Assembly: GCA_004295085.1 (NCBI GenBank)
Contig: SHNF01000009.1
Location: forward strand, 124,001 to 188,000
Direction: 5' to 3'
DNA: 64,000 nt
DNA from: Planctomycetota bacterium
GTDB lineage: Bacteria; Planctomycetota; UBA1135
Part shown: piece after piece, positions 9,738-17,886 of the stretch
Position numbering within the stretch: position 1 is the first letter of the stretch
How the letters are laid out: the number at the start of each line of letters is the position of its first letter
Notes under the pieces: model-generated
Databases searched by the model: none
What the model was told of the DNA's origin: nothing
The model's input: only the letters and a program-made list of their open reading frames with translations
Translations under genes and position numbers: made by a program

Positions 9738-10420
9738 GGCGCGTCCTGGGCCAGCATGCGCGCCGCGCGCAGGCAGTAGTTCAGGCCCGAGAACAAGGTC
9801 AGTCCGATCACGATCCAGAACAGCGCCGCGACCAGCGCCGGCTCACGCGCCGCGTACAGCCAGCGCAGGTGCAGCGCCTCGGGCACCGCGCCCACTGCGC
9901 CGACCAGGATGCAGATGTAGATGGTCTGCAAGGTCATCTTGGCCTTCCCGTAGCGGTCGGCAGGGAACTGCAGGCCGCGGCTCTCCACCAGGCCGCGCAG
10001 CGCGGTGACCAGGAACTCGCGGGCCAGCAGCACCACCACGGCCCAGGCCGGGACCAGGTCCGGCAGCAGATCGTGCTGCCCGCTCACCCAGCGCCAGTCC
10101 GCGGGATAGCGCGCGCGGTCCGTGAGCCAGTCCACCTGCACCAGGTAGATGAACGCTCCCAGCGTCAGGACCTTGTCCACCACCGGATCGGCGACACGGC
10201 CCACGGCCGTGACCCAGCCGTACTTGCGCGCGAGCCAGCCGTCGAGGGAGTCGGTCAGGCTGGCTGCCAGGTAGAACCAGAAGGCCCAGAAGGCCGCGCG
10301 CTGCTGCACCGACGGGTCTTCACGCCGCACCAGGGACTCCAGGAAGAAGAACACCACCGCCGCGAACAACAGGCGGCTGAGCGTGATCAGGTTCGGCAGT
10401 TGCCGCCGGTTCAGACTCAT
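9734..10420 (-). CDS. pgsA: CDP-diacylglycerol-glycerol-3-phosphate 3-phosphatidyltransferase
   Basis: A 228-residue inner-membrane enzyme of the CDP-alcohol phosphotransferase family. It makes phosphatidylglycerol phosphate, the committed step of phosphatidylglycerol synthesis. The full signature DG-x2-AR-x8-G-x3-D-x3-D is visible (from DGWLARKYG to DPVVDK). Hydrophobic helices surround it, and the N-terminus NLITLSRLLFAAVVFF is typical of PgsA. It overlaps rimO by 4 bp upstream and the AAA+ gene by 4 bp downstream. A related CDP-alcohol transferase cannot be excluded, but length and N-terminus favour PgsA. Confidence 0.88.
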
Positions 10421-11775
10421 GCGGGAGCGGACGACAGGCAGGGCTCGGCGCGCAGATCGTAGCCTTCGGCGGCGGTCACGCGCACGGACAGCAGATCGCC
10501 TGCCGTGAGCGTTCCGGCGGCGTCGGCCACGCGCACCAGGCCGTCAACTTCCGGCGCGTCGGCCTGCGTGCGCGCCAGGGCGTCTGCGCGCTCGCGGCCG
10601 TCCACGAGCACCTCGACCACGCGCCCGACCCGGGCGCGCTGGTGCTCCGCGTGGATGCGGGCCTGCTGCTCCAGCACGCGGCGCACCCGCTCCTGCGCCT
10701 CGTCCGCGGAGCAGCGCTCCGGGTCCGCGCCGGCGGGCGTCCCGGCCTCCGGCGAGAACGCGAACGCGCCCAGCCGCTCGAAGCGGAACTCCGCCAGCCA
10801 CTGCAGCAGCTGTTCGAACTCCTCCACGCCTTCCCCGGGATGCCCCAGCAGCACGGTGGTGCGCAGCGTGATCCCGGGCACCTCCTGGCGCAGGCGCAGC
10901 AGCGTGCGCTCCACGCTGTCACGGCTGCCGCCGCGGCGCATGCGCCGCAGCACCGGCGTGGAGATGTGCTGGATCGGAATGTCCAGGTACGGCACCACGT
11001 TCGGCCAGGCGCGCATCACCTGCGCCAGCCGCCACGGGAAGGCATTCGGATAGGCGTACATGACACGCAGCCAGCGCAGCCCTTCCACCGCCGCCATGGC
11101 TTCGACCAGATCGGGCAGGCGCGGTCCGCCGGGACCGAAGTCCGTCCCGTAGCCGGTGCTGTCCTCCGCCACCAGCACGATCTCGCGCACTCCCTGCGCC
11201 ACCAGGGACTGCGCCTCCGCCACCGCCACTTCCAGCGGCTTGCTGCGCTGGCGCCCGCGGATGGCCGGGATGATGCAGAAGGCGCAGTCGTGGTCGCAGC
11301 CGTTGCTGGGGCGCATGTAGGCGTAGCTGCGCGGCGTCTGCAGCCAGCGCGGACCCTCGACCTGGCCCTGCACCGCCCTTCCGCCCGCGCCGTCCCGCAC
11401 CTTGCGCCCCTTGAGCACCTCCTCCACCACGCGGGCGATGTTGGAGTAGTCGCTCAGACCCAGGAAGGCGTCCACCTGCGGGAACTTCCGCTCCACATCC
11501 GCCCGGAACTTCTGGGGCAGGCAGCCGACCACCACCACGCCGCGCAGCTGCCGGCGGCGCTTGGCGGCCAGCAGGTCCCGGATCCAGCGCTCCGACTCCG
11601 CGCGCGCCGGGCCGATGAAGGAGCATGTATTGAGCACCGCCACGTCGGCCTGGGCGACGTCGCCGGTGACGGCATAACCTTGGGCGCCCAGCCGCCCCAG
11701 GATGGTCTCCGAGTCGATCAGGTTGCGGGCGCACCCGAGGTGCACCAGGGCGATGCGGATGTCGGCGGACGGCAT
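10417..11775 (-). CDS. rimO: Ribosomal protein S12 methylthiotransferase
   Basis: A 452-residue radical-SAM enzyme of the MiaB/RimO family. It carries an N-terminal UPF0004 domain (LGCARNLIDSE, with cysteines for a second 4Fe-4S cluster), the radical-SAM motif CDHDCAFC followed by IIPAIRGRQRS, and a C-terminal TRAM domain (VEVLVDGRERADALARTQAD). LGC.RN..DSE and PAIRGRQRS are the RimO rather than MiaB versions. It modifies an aspartate of ribosomal protein S12. The ATG at 11775 fits the conserved N-terminus; a longer frame runs to 11886 without support. It heads the rimO-pgsA-AAA+ run. Confidence 0.9.
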   Translation of the reverse strand: MPSADIRIALVHLGCARNLIDSETILGRLGAQGYAVTGDVAQADVAVLNTCSFIGPARAESERWIRDLLAAKRRRQLRGVVVVGCLPQKFRADVERKFPQVDAFLGLSDYSNIARVVEEVLKGRKVRDGAGGRAVQGQVEGPRWLQTPRSYAYMRPSNGCDHDCAFCIIPAIRGRQRSKPLEVAVAEAQSLVAQGVREIVLVAEDSTGYGTDFGPGGPRLPDLVEAMAAVEGLRWLRVMYAYPNAFPWRLAQVMRAWPNVVPYLDIPIQHISTPVLRRMRRGGSRDSVERTLLRLRQEVPGITLRTTVLLGHPGEGVEEFEQLLQWLAEFRFERLGAFAFSPEAGTPAGADPERCSADEAQERVRRVLEQQARIHAEHQRARVGRVVEVLVDGRERADALARTQADAPEVDGLVRVADAAGTLTAGDLLSVRVTAAEGYDLRAEPCLSSAPA

Positions 11776-11879
11776 GAGCGCGCGGCGGTGTCCGGGGGCT
11801 TGGCGCCGCGCCGGGAACACGACATTGTAGGGGCGAAAGCGGACGCGGCGCGTGCGGCTCAGCGGGCGCGGCTCCGCGG

Positions 11880-11909
11880 TGGACATGGCCGCGACCGCTT
11901 CCTTATTCT
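11880..11909 (+). promoter_or_regulatory. Candidate promoter giving a leaderless transcript
   Basis: TGGACA (11880-11885), an 18-bp spacer and TATTCT (11904-11909) lie directly before the ATG at 11919. Only 9 bp separate the -10 box and the start codon, so transcription would begin at or next to the start. No Shine-Dalgarno sequence is visible. Confidence 0.45.
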
Positions 11910-11918
11910 GCGGGCACC

Positions 11919-12701
11919 ATGCTGCTTCTCGCCCTCTCCTCCCTCCTGATGCCGGCCGTGCAGCAGCCTTCCGCGGTCCCTGCGCTGGCGCCGCCGCCGG
12001 TCGAGGCCATGCAGGACCCTCCCGCGGATCCGTGGTCCGGCAGCCTCGCCGCCGGCCTGACCTGGATCACCGGCAACTCCGAAAGCTCCACCGGCACCCT
12101 CGACTTCGCGGCCAAGTACGACAAGCAGAAGTACTTCTGCACCGCCTTCGCCAACTACTCCGGCGTCCGCCAGGAGGATTCGGCCACCGGCGACTCCACG
12201 ACCACCAGTCGGCTGTACACCGCGGGCGCCTCGCACAACCGCTACTTCAGCGCCGCCCGCACCTGGTACGCCTATGCCAACGGCGCCTGGCGCATGGACG
12301 AGCCGCATGGCCTGCAGGTGCGCGACAGCGCCGGCGTGGGCGTGGGCCACTCCTGGAAGTGGGACGAGGACAAGAGCAGCTTCAACGCCGAAGCCGGCCC
12401 GTCGTACGTGATCGAGAACCTGGTGGCGCTGCCCTCCGACAGCTTCGCCAGCGCGCGCGTGGCCGAGGCACTGGACTGGGCCATCGGCACCGACTGGAAG
12501 ATCATCAACCACGGCGAGCTGCTGCAGTCGGTGGATGACACGGACGACCGCTCGGCCACCGCCGACGCCGGCGTGCGCTGGACGTTCGCCAGCACCTGGT
12601 TCGCGCAGGCCACCGTGGCCGTGGCCTGGGACAACACCCCGGCCCCCGGCTTCGAAAAGACCGACTGGCGCTACACGGTCTCCCTCGGCTCCAGTTTCTA
12701 G
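11919..12701 (+). CDS. DUF481 (YdiY-like) outer-membrane beta-barrel protein
   Basis: A 260-residue protein with a short signal peptide (MLLLALSSLLMPAV) and a mature part of alternating hydrophobic strands ending in F (SLGSSF), as expected of a small outer-membrane barrel. The signature WSGSLAAGLTWITGNSESST, then a TLDFAAKYDKQK-type strand, is the start of the DUF481 domain, which covers the rest of the protein. Members are salt- or alkaline-induced in some Gram-negatives, but the function is not known. A promoter sits 9 bp before the start. Confidence 0.85.
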   Translation: MLLLALSSLLMPAVQQPSAVPALAPPPVEAMQDPPADPWSGSLAAGLTWITGNSESSTGTLDFAAKYDKQKYFCTAFANYSGVRQEDSATGDSTTTSRLYTAGASHNRYFSAARTWYAYANGAWRMDEPHGLQVRDSAGVGVGHSWKWDEDKSSFNAEAGPSYVIENLVALPSDSFASARVAEALDWAIGTDWKIINHGELLQSVDDTDDRSATADAGVRWTFASTWFAQATVAVAWDNTPAPGFEKTDWRYTVSLGSSF

Positions 12702-12737
12702 TTCAGGCTACCCAACCCCCGAGCACTGGAGGATCTC

Positions 12738-13097
12738 ATGGGCTTCGCGCAGGAGTTCAAGGAGTTCGCGGTCAAAGGCAACGTGGTCGACCTGGCCGTC
12801 GGCATCATCATCGGCGGCGCCTTCGGCAAGATCGTCAGCTCCCTGGTGGGCGACATCGTCATGCCGCTGGTGGGACTGGTGATGGGCGGCATGAACTTCA
12901 CCCAGCTGTTCATTCCACTGGACGGCAAGGACTACGAGAACCTGAAAGCCGCGGTCGAGGCCAAGGCGCCGGTGCTGACCTACGGCAACTTCATCCAGAC
13001 TGTCATCGACTTCCTGGTGATCGCGTTCGTGATCTTCTGGATGGTGAAGGCCGTCAACAAGGCGCGCGCGAATCCCACGGCCGCTCCGGCCAAGTAG
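12738..13097 (+). CDS. mscL: Large-conductance mechanosensitive channel
   Basis: A 119-residue pentameric channel subunit that opens under membrane tension in hypo-osmotic shock. The N-terminal amphipathic helix [20 protein letters not shown], the Gly/Ala-rich pore helix [20 protein letters not shown], and TM2 near residues 78-102 ([20 protein letters not shown]) are all present. Its length is slightly below the family's usual 130-150. A GGAGG ribosome-binding site lies 7 bp before the ATG. Confidence 0.96.
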   Translation: MGFAQEFKEFAVKGNVVDLAVGIIIGGAFGKIVSSLVGDIVMPLVGLVMGGMNFTQLFIPLDGKDYENLKAAVEAKAPVLTYGNFIQTVIDFLVIAFVIFWMVKAVNKARANPTAAPAK

Positions 13098-13107
13098 CTC
13101 CACGCCG

Positions 13108-14262
13108 CTATTGTGGCGCGACCAGCTCGAGCTCCTGCTCGCCGCGGCGCAGCTTCAGCGTCACGGGCCCGCCCGAGCCGAGCAGCGCGCCCAGCTCGCC
13201 CGATTCCGCGAGCTCGCCCGCGTCCCGGCCATTTACCTGCAGCAGCACGTCGCCGGCCTTCAGCCCGGTCTTCTCGGCACGGCTGCCGGCGACCACGCTG
13301 TCCACGCGCACGCTGTCCTCGCCCGGCGCCAACATCAGGCCGAAGCGCGGCGGCGGGACGCGGAGCTCCAGGGGCCCTTCGCCGGCGCGCTGCACGCGCA
13401 ACAGACGGTTCTTCGGATCGAAGGTGAGCGCGAACGGCTTCAGGACCTCGTAGCCGAGGTTGGCCACCCGGAACAGCTCGGCGAAGTCGGCCGCGGCCGG
13501 CTGGAACGAGTGCCCGGCGAACTGCAGCGCGTCCTCGAGCGCCGCACTTCGGATCTGGAACTCGTTGTTCGTGGTGCGCGCGCTGCCGCGGATGACGGGA
13601 GGGCCGGCCAGCCGCAGCTTCCCCATCCACTCCGACGGCAGCATGAAGCCGCCCATGTTGCCGCTGTCCACGTGCGCGCGCAGCTCGTGCTCGCCCAGCC
13701 GGATCGGGACAGTGGCGATGCCACGGGCGTCGTCATACGCCAGCACGTGCTCCGCGCCGGCCGCCAGCTCGCCGCGGCGCAGCTCCACGGCGTTGCCGGG
13801 ATAGTCCACCGTCCACAGCAGGCCGGCGAACAGCCCGTAGCCCAGGATCCCGACCACCGGCTCCCCCACGGGAATGCGCGTGGCGTAATCGCCCTCGAGA
13901 AACGTCAGGCCCTCGAAGCGCGCGCCGCCGACCTCCACGCAGTCCACGCCCACGAGCCTCGCGCTGCGCGTGTTGACTCCGGTGCCGTCGCTCGCTTGCG
14001 CCTCGCCCACCGGCTCCAGCTTCAGCTCCGCCACCAGATCGCGGTCCAGCCGCCCGTGGGCGCCGGCCCCGGTATCCAGGATGAAGCGGTACGGCCCCTG
14101 TCCGTTGACCTTCGCCTCGATCACGGGCATGCGTGTCTCGTGGCTCATGGGCACGCGCACCACCTCCTGCGCCAGGCTGGTCCTGGGCGCTGGGGCCGGT
14201 TGTTGAGCGGACGACAGCTCGAACAGCAAGAAGAGGCATGCAAGCATGGCAGTCAGGAGCAT
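13108..14262 (-). CDS. Secreted retropepsin-like aspartyl protease with PDZ domain
   Basis: A 384-residue exported protein with a signal peptide of about 19 residues. Two aspartyl-protease-like half-domains follow: ILDTGAG (61-67) is the classic active-site triad, and the second motif is the weaker HVDSGN (about 196-201). A PDZ domain at about 305-384 contains VVAGSRAEKTGLKAGDVLLQ. This layout is common in secreted proteins of high-GC environmental bacteria. The substrate is unknown. It is convergent with mscL and divergent from the FG-GAP gene. Confidence 0.78.
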   Translation of the reverse strand: MLLTAMLACLFLLFELSSAQQPAPAPRTSLAQEVVRVPMSHETRMPVIEAKVNGQGPYRFILDTGAGAHGRLDRDLVAELKLEPVGEAQASDGTGVNTRSARLVGVDCVEVGGARFEGLTFLEGDYATRIPVGEPVVGILGYGLFAGLLWTVDYPGNAVELRRGELAAGAEHVLAYDDARGIATVPIRLGEHELRAHVDSGNMGGFMLPSEWMGKLRLAGPPVIRGSARTTNNEFQIRSAALEDALQFAGHSFQPAAADFAELFRVANLGYEVLKPFALTFDPKNRLLRVQRAGEGPLELRVPPPRFGLMLAPGEDSVRVDSVVAGSRAEKTGLKAGDVLLQVNGRDAGELAESGELGALLGSGGPVTLKLRRGEQELELVAPQ

Positions 14263-14298
14263 AGGATTCGTCGCAAGTGCCTTTCCGTCAATATCTTA

Positions 14299-14311
14299 TG
14301 TATCCAATACA
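14299..14311. promoter_or_regulatory. Inverted repeat in AT-rich divergent region
   Basis: TGTAT-N3-ATACA is a perfect 5-bp inverted repeat inside a short AT-rich island (14285-14312). It lies between the divergent protease and FG-GAP genes, in otherwise very GC-rich DNA. It may be an operator or part of overlapping promoters. A TTGACG hexamer on the minus strand (14291-14286) points toward the protease gene. Confidence 0.25.
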
Positions 14312-14364
14312 AGCGCCGCCGAAATGCCGTTAGGGATGCGGCAGCCGCCCGCCAAGAAGCTGCC

Positions 14365-15882
14365 ATGCAACCCGCGCTCGCCTTCCTGCTCCTCGCCGCT
14401 CCCGCCCTGGCCCAGGACTTCAACGGCGACGGCTACGGCGACCTGGCCGTCGGAGCGCCCAAGGAGGACGTGGGCGCCTACAGCGACGCCGGGGCCGTGA
14501 CGGTCTTCTATGGAGGCGCCAACGGACTCAAGAACACCGGCGTTCAGCAATGGACCCAGGACTCCACCGGCATCGCCAACTTCTGCGAGAACGGCGACCA
14601 GTTCGGGGTGGCGCTGGCCCACGGCGACTTCGACGGCAACGGCTACGACGACCTGGCGATCGGCGCCAACCTGGAGGACCTGGCCGCGACCAACTGCGGC
14701 GCGGTCCACGTGCTCTACGGCGGCCCCAACGGACTCGCCAGTCTCAACAACGAGTTCTGGCACCAGGACAGCAGCGGCGTGCTCGACTCCTGCGAGTCCT
14801 GGGACCAGTTCGGCGCCGAGCTCTCTGCCGGAGACTTCAACGGCGATGGCTACGCCGATCTCGCAATCGGCGTCATCTACGAGGACCTCGGCCGCACGCC
14901 GGTGACCGACTGCGGCGCCGTGGCGGTCCTCTACGGCTCGCCCGGGGGACTCAGCTCCACCAATAACCAGCTCTGGAGCCAGGACTCGGGCACCGTCCCC
15001 GATCTCAACGAGGCCAGCGACTACTTCGGCTGGACGCTTGCGAGCGGCGACTTCAACGCCGACGGGCGCGACGACTTGGCCGTCGGCACGCCCTACGAGA
15101 AGCTCTACACCTCCGACGATGCCGGCGCGGTCATCGTGCTGAACGGCAGCGCCTCCGGCCTCACCAGCATGAACAGCAAGTCCTGGAACCAGGCCAGTCT
15201 CTCCGGCGAGATCGAGAGCAACGACTGCTTCGGCTGGGCGCTTGCCACCGGCGACTTCGACGGCAACGGCGCCGACGACCTCGCGGTGGGCTCGCCGACC
15301 GAGTCGCTCGAAGCATTCGGCACGATCGCCGAGGTCGGCACCGTCCAGGTGCTCTACGGCGCGCCCGGCACCGGCCTCAGCAACGCCAACGGGCAGAGCT
15401 GGACCCAGTCGGCCACCTTCCAGGACGGCAGCGAGGCCCACGACTGGTTCGGCTACGCCCTGGCCGCTGCCGACTTCAACAACGACGGCCGCGCCGACCT
15501 CGCCATCGGCGTGCCGTTCGAGGACCTGGACTTCAGCTCCCAGGGCGCCGTCAACGTGCTGAACGGCGGCCCAGTGGGCCTCTCCACCAGCGGCGCCAAG
15601 CTGCTGCACCAGGGCAACCTCGGCTTCGCCGATCCGGCCGAGGGCGGCGACAACTTCGGATTCGCGCTGCGTGCCGGGCGCTTCCTCGGCGGCAGCTACG
15701 CCAGCCTGGCGGTCGGCGTCCCGCACGAGGACGCCGGCACCGTGGTGGACTGCGGCGCGGTCCAGGCCATTTACGGCAGCGGCTCCGGCCTCGGCGCCGC
15801 CGGCACCCAGTTCTACCACCAGGGGAGCTCCGGCGTGCCCGACAACAACGAGACCTTCGACGGCTTTGGATCGTCTCTCTGA
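14365..15882 (+). CDS. Secreted FG-GAP (integrin-like beta-propeller) repeat protein
   Basis: A 505-residue exported protein with a signal peptide ending ...AAPALAQ. The rest is seven repeats of about 65 residues, each with a calcium-binding-like D-F-N-G-D-G-Y-x-D-L-A-I-G loop followed by P.ED and a G-A-V.VLYG strand. These are FG-GAP repeats, which form a seven-bladed propeller as in integrin alpha chains. In the seventh repeat the loop is degenerate (RFLGGSYASLAVG). The ATG at 14365 gives a complete signal peptide. The function is likely adhesion or surface display. A paralogue lies at 17887-19434. Confidence 0.85.
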   Translation: MQPALAFLLLAAPALAQDFNGDGYGDLAVGAPKEDVGAYSDAGAVTVFYGGANGLKNTGVQQWTQDSTGIANFCENGDQFGVALAHGDFDGNGYDDLAIGANLEDLAATNCGAVHVLYGGPNGLASLNNEFWHQDSSGVLDSCESWDQFGAELSAGDFNGDGYADLAIGVIYEDLGRTPVTDCGAVAVLYGSPGGLSSTNNQLWSQDSGTVPDLNEASDYFGWTLASGDFNADGRDDLAVGTPYEKLYTSDDAGAVIVLNGSASGLTSMNSKSWNQASLSGEIESNDCFGWALATGDFDGNGADDLAVGSPTESLEAFGTIAEVGTVQVLYGAPGTGLSNANGQSWTQSATFQDGSEAHDWFGYALAAADFNNDGRADLAIGVPFEDLDFSSQGAVNVLNGGPVGLSTSGAKLLHQGNLGFADPAEGGDNFGFALRAGRFLGGSYASLAVGVPHEDAGTVVDCGAVQAIYGSGSGLGAAGTQFYHQGSSGVPDNNETFDGFGSSL

Positions 15883-16188
15883 CGGCGCCGCATTCCCACC
15901 CACCCGACCGGGAGCGACGTACTCGGCTGCACTCGGCCCCAGCGATCGGATCGAGTCATCTCGACAACGCGGGCCTCGAGACGCTCCATCCTGCGGCGCG
16001 CAGCTCGTCCCGCTCGGCGCCGAGGAGCTGGAATGCGGCCTGCCGGACCTCGACCACCTCCAGCACCTTCTGCAGCTCCCGGGCGATGAGTCGGAAGCGG
16101 TGCCGTCGAGACCGACGTGGCAGCTACCATCTGATTCCTGCTCGGAGTCTCGCTGCACCACCCCCTGCTCCCCGATGATCGGCCCACG
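15883..16188. other. Intergenic region with possible gene remnant
   Basis: A 306-bp stretch between two secreted repeat-protein genes. No complete gene is visible. On the minus strand, 16123-15956 is an open frame with protein-like composition (ARELQKVLEVVEVRQAAFQL is part of it). It is preceded directly by a TAG stop and has no ATG, so it may be a remnant of a lost gene. No promoter or terminator is evident. Confidence 0.3.
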
Positions 16189-17796
16189 ATGCGCCAGATT
16201 CTCCTTCCTTTGCTGGCTACCTGCGCGCTCGCGCTGCCCTCCCTCGGGCAGACCCCCACGACCGAGCGCGTGAGCGTGGACTCCGCCGGTGTTCAGGGGA
16301 ACAGCCACAGCGGCTCGCCCTCGATCTCGGCTGACGGCCGGTTCGCCGCGTTCACCAGCGGTGCAAGCAACCTCGTCCCCGGCGACACGAACGGCGTCCA
16401 TGACATCTTCGTCCACGACCTCCAGACCGGGCAGACCACCCGCGTCAGCGTGGATTCCACCGGCGTCCAGGGCAACGGCAATAGCTTCGGGGTCTCGATC
16501 TCCGCCGACGGTCGCTCCGTCGCGTTTCATAGCTATGCCGGCAACCTCGTCCCCGGCGACACGAACGGCTGGGATGACATCTTCGTCCACGACCGCCTGA
16601 CCGGGCAAACCGCCCGCGTCAGCGTGGACTCCGCCGGCGCCCAGGGGAACGGCGGCGGAGCCAACGTGCCCTCGATCTCGGCTGACGACCGTTTCGTCGC
16701 GTTCTCCAGCAGTGCCAGCAACCTCGTCCCCGGCGACACGAACGGCACCACGGATGTCTTCGTCCACGACCGCCAGACCGGGCAGACCACCCGCGTCAGC
16801 ATGGATTCGAACGGCGTCCAGGGGAGCGGCTTCAGCTACAGCACTTCGATCTCGGCCGACGGCCGCTTCGTCGCGTTCACCAGCAGTGCCAGCAACCTCG
16901 TCCCCGGCGACACGAACGCCGCCGATGACATCTTCGTCCACAACCGCCAGACTGGGCTGACTACCCGCGTGAGCGTGGACTTCACCGGCGCCCAGGGGAA
17001 TGGCTACAGCCGGACGCCCTCGATCTCAGCCGACGGTCGCTCCGTCGCGTTTCAAAGCTATGCCAGCAACCTCGTCGCCGGCGACACGAACGGCATCCCC
17101 GATACCTTCGTCCACGACCGCCAGACCGGGCTGACCACCCGCGTGAGCGTGGACTCCACCGGCGCCCAGGGGAACGGCTACAGCAGCTGGCCCTCGATCT
17201 CAGCCGACGGCCGCTTTGTCGCATTCTTCGGCAATGCCAGCAACCTCGTCCCCGGCGACACGAACAACGCCGACGACGTATTCGTCCACGACCGCCAGAC
17301 TACGCAGACCACCCGCGTGAGCGTGGACTCCGCCGGCGTCCAGGGGAACAGCTACAGCCGGCAGCCCTCGATCTCGGCCGACGGCCGCCTGGTCGCGTTC
17401 GCCTGCGGTGCAGACAACCTCGTCCCCGGCGACACGAACGGCGCCGATGACATCTTCGTCCACGACCGCGGCGAACCGGGCTTCATGCTGGCGACCTCTG
17501 GCACTTGCCCGGGGCCCATGACCCTCACGGCCTCCAACGGCACCCCAGGTGGCACCGTGGCCTTCGTCTGGGGGACCAGCGGCTCCTTCACGATCCCGGC
17601 GGGCAACCCCTGCGCGGGCACGCTGCTGGACCTGGTGCCGCTGTTGTCGCCGCCGCCCGGCTATCTGCTCGCCACGGCGGACGGCTCCGGCACGGCGACA
17701 GCCTCGATCCTGGTCCCTTCGGGGGCCTGCGGCACGGTCCGCATGCAAGCCGTGGATCTGTCGAGCTGCACGACCAGCAACACCGCCTCCTTGTAG
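16189..17796 (+). CDS. Secreted PD40/WD40-like repeat protein
   Basis: A 535-residue exported protein: a signal peptide of about 20 residues (MRQILLPLLATCALALPSLG), seven near-identical 58-59-residue repeats, and a C-terminal domain of about 105 residues. Each repeat reads RVSVDS.G.QGN, then SISADGR.VAF.S.ASNLVPG and DTNG..DIFVHDR. The SADGR.VAF strand is the hallmark of TolB-type PD40 propeller blades. The C-terminal domain (ADGSGTA, a VPSGACG strand, QAVDLSSC, SN) recurs in the two HAF-repeat proteins of this window. The function is unknown, probably surface-exposed. Confidence 0.8.
   Translation: MRQILLPLLATCALALPSLGQTPTTERVSVDSAGVQGNSHSGSPSISADGRFAAFTSGASNLVPGDTNGVHDIFVHDLQTGQTTRVSVDSTGVQGNGNSFGVSISADGRSVAFHSYAGNLVPGDTNGWDDIFVHDRLTGQTARVSVDSAGAQGNGGGANVPSISADDRFVAFSSSASNLVPGDTNGTTDVFVHDRQTGQTTRVSMDSNGVQGSGFSYSTSISADGRFVAFTSSASNLVPGDTNAADDIFVHNRQTGLTTRVSVDFTGAQGNGYSRTPSISADGRSVAFQSYASNLVAGDTNGIPDTFVHDRQTGLTTRVSVDSTGAQGNGYSSWPSISADGRFVAFFGNASNLVPGDTNNADDVFVHDRQTTQTTRVSVDSAGVQGNSYSRQPSISADGRLVAFACGADNLVPGDTNGADDIFVHDRGEPGFMLATSGTCPGPMTLTASNGTPGGTVAFVWGTSGSFTIPAGNPCAGTLLDLVPLLSPPPGYLLATADGSGTATASILVPSGACGTVRMQAVDLSSCTTSNTASL
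16267..17470 (+). repeat. Tandem 174-bp coding repeat (seven units)
   Basis: Units begin at 16267, 16441, 16615, 16792, 16966, 17140 and 17314. Spacing is 174 bp except the third unit, which is 177 bp. Each starts with the codons for R-V-S. Conservation extends to third codon positions over long tracts, as expected of recent unequal exchange or conversion. Confidence 0.9.
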
Positions 17797-17886
17797 TCGA
17801 ATCGTCCCGGTCACCGTCCGGATAATCTGAGTCGGCCGCGAGCGATCGCGGCCGCTCTCCATGCAACTTCCCAAGTCCAAGCCAGC

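Noticed and set aside
14296..16941. An 881-codon open frame on the minus strand
   Set aside because: It lies opposite the FG-GAP and PD40-like genes, whose repeats create the same pattern on the other strand. Its sequence is repetitive Gly/Asp/Val/Glu without a known fold.
16267..17470. Regular repeats as a possible CRISPR array
   Set aside because: The repeats are 174 bp, in frame, and encode a conserved 58-residue unit without unique spacers.
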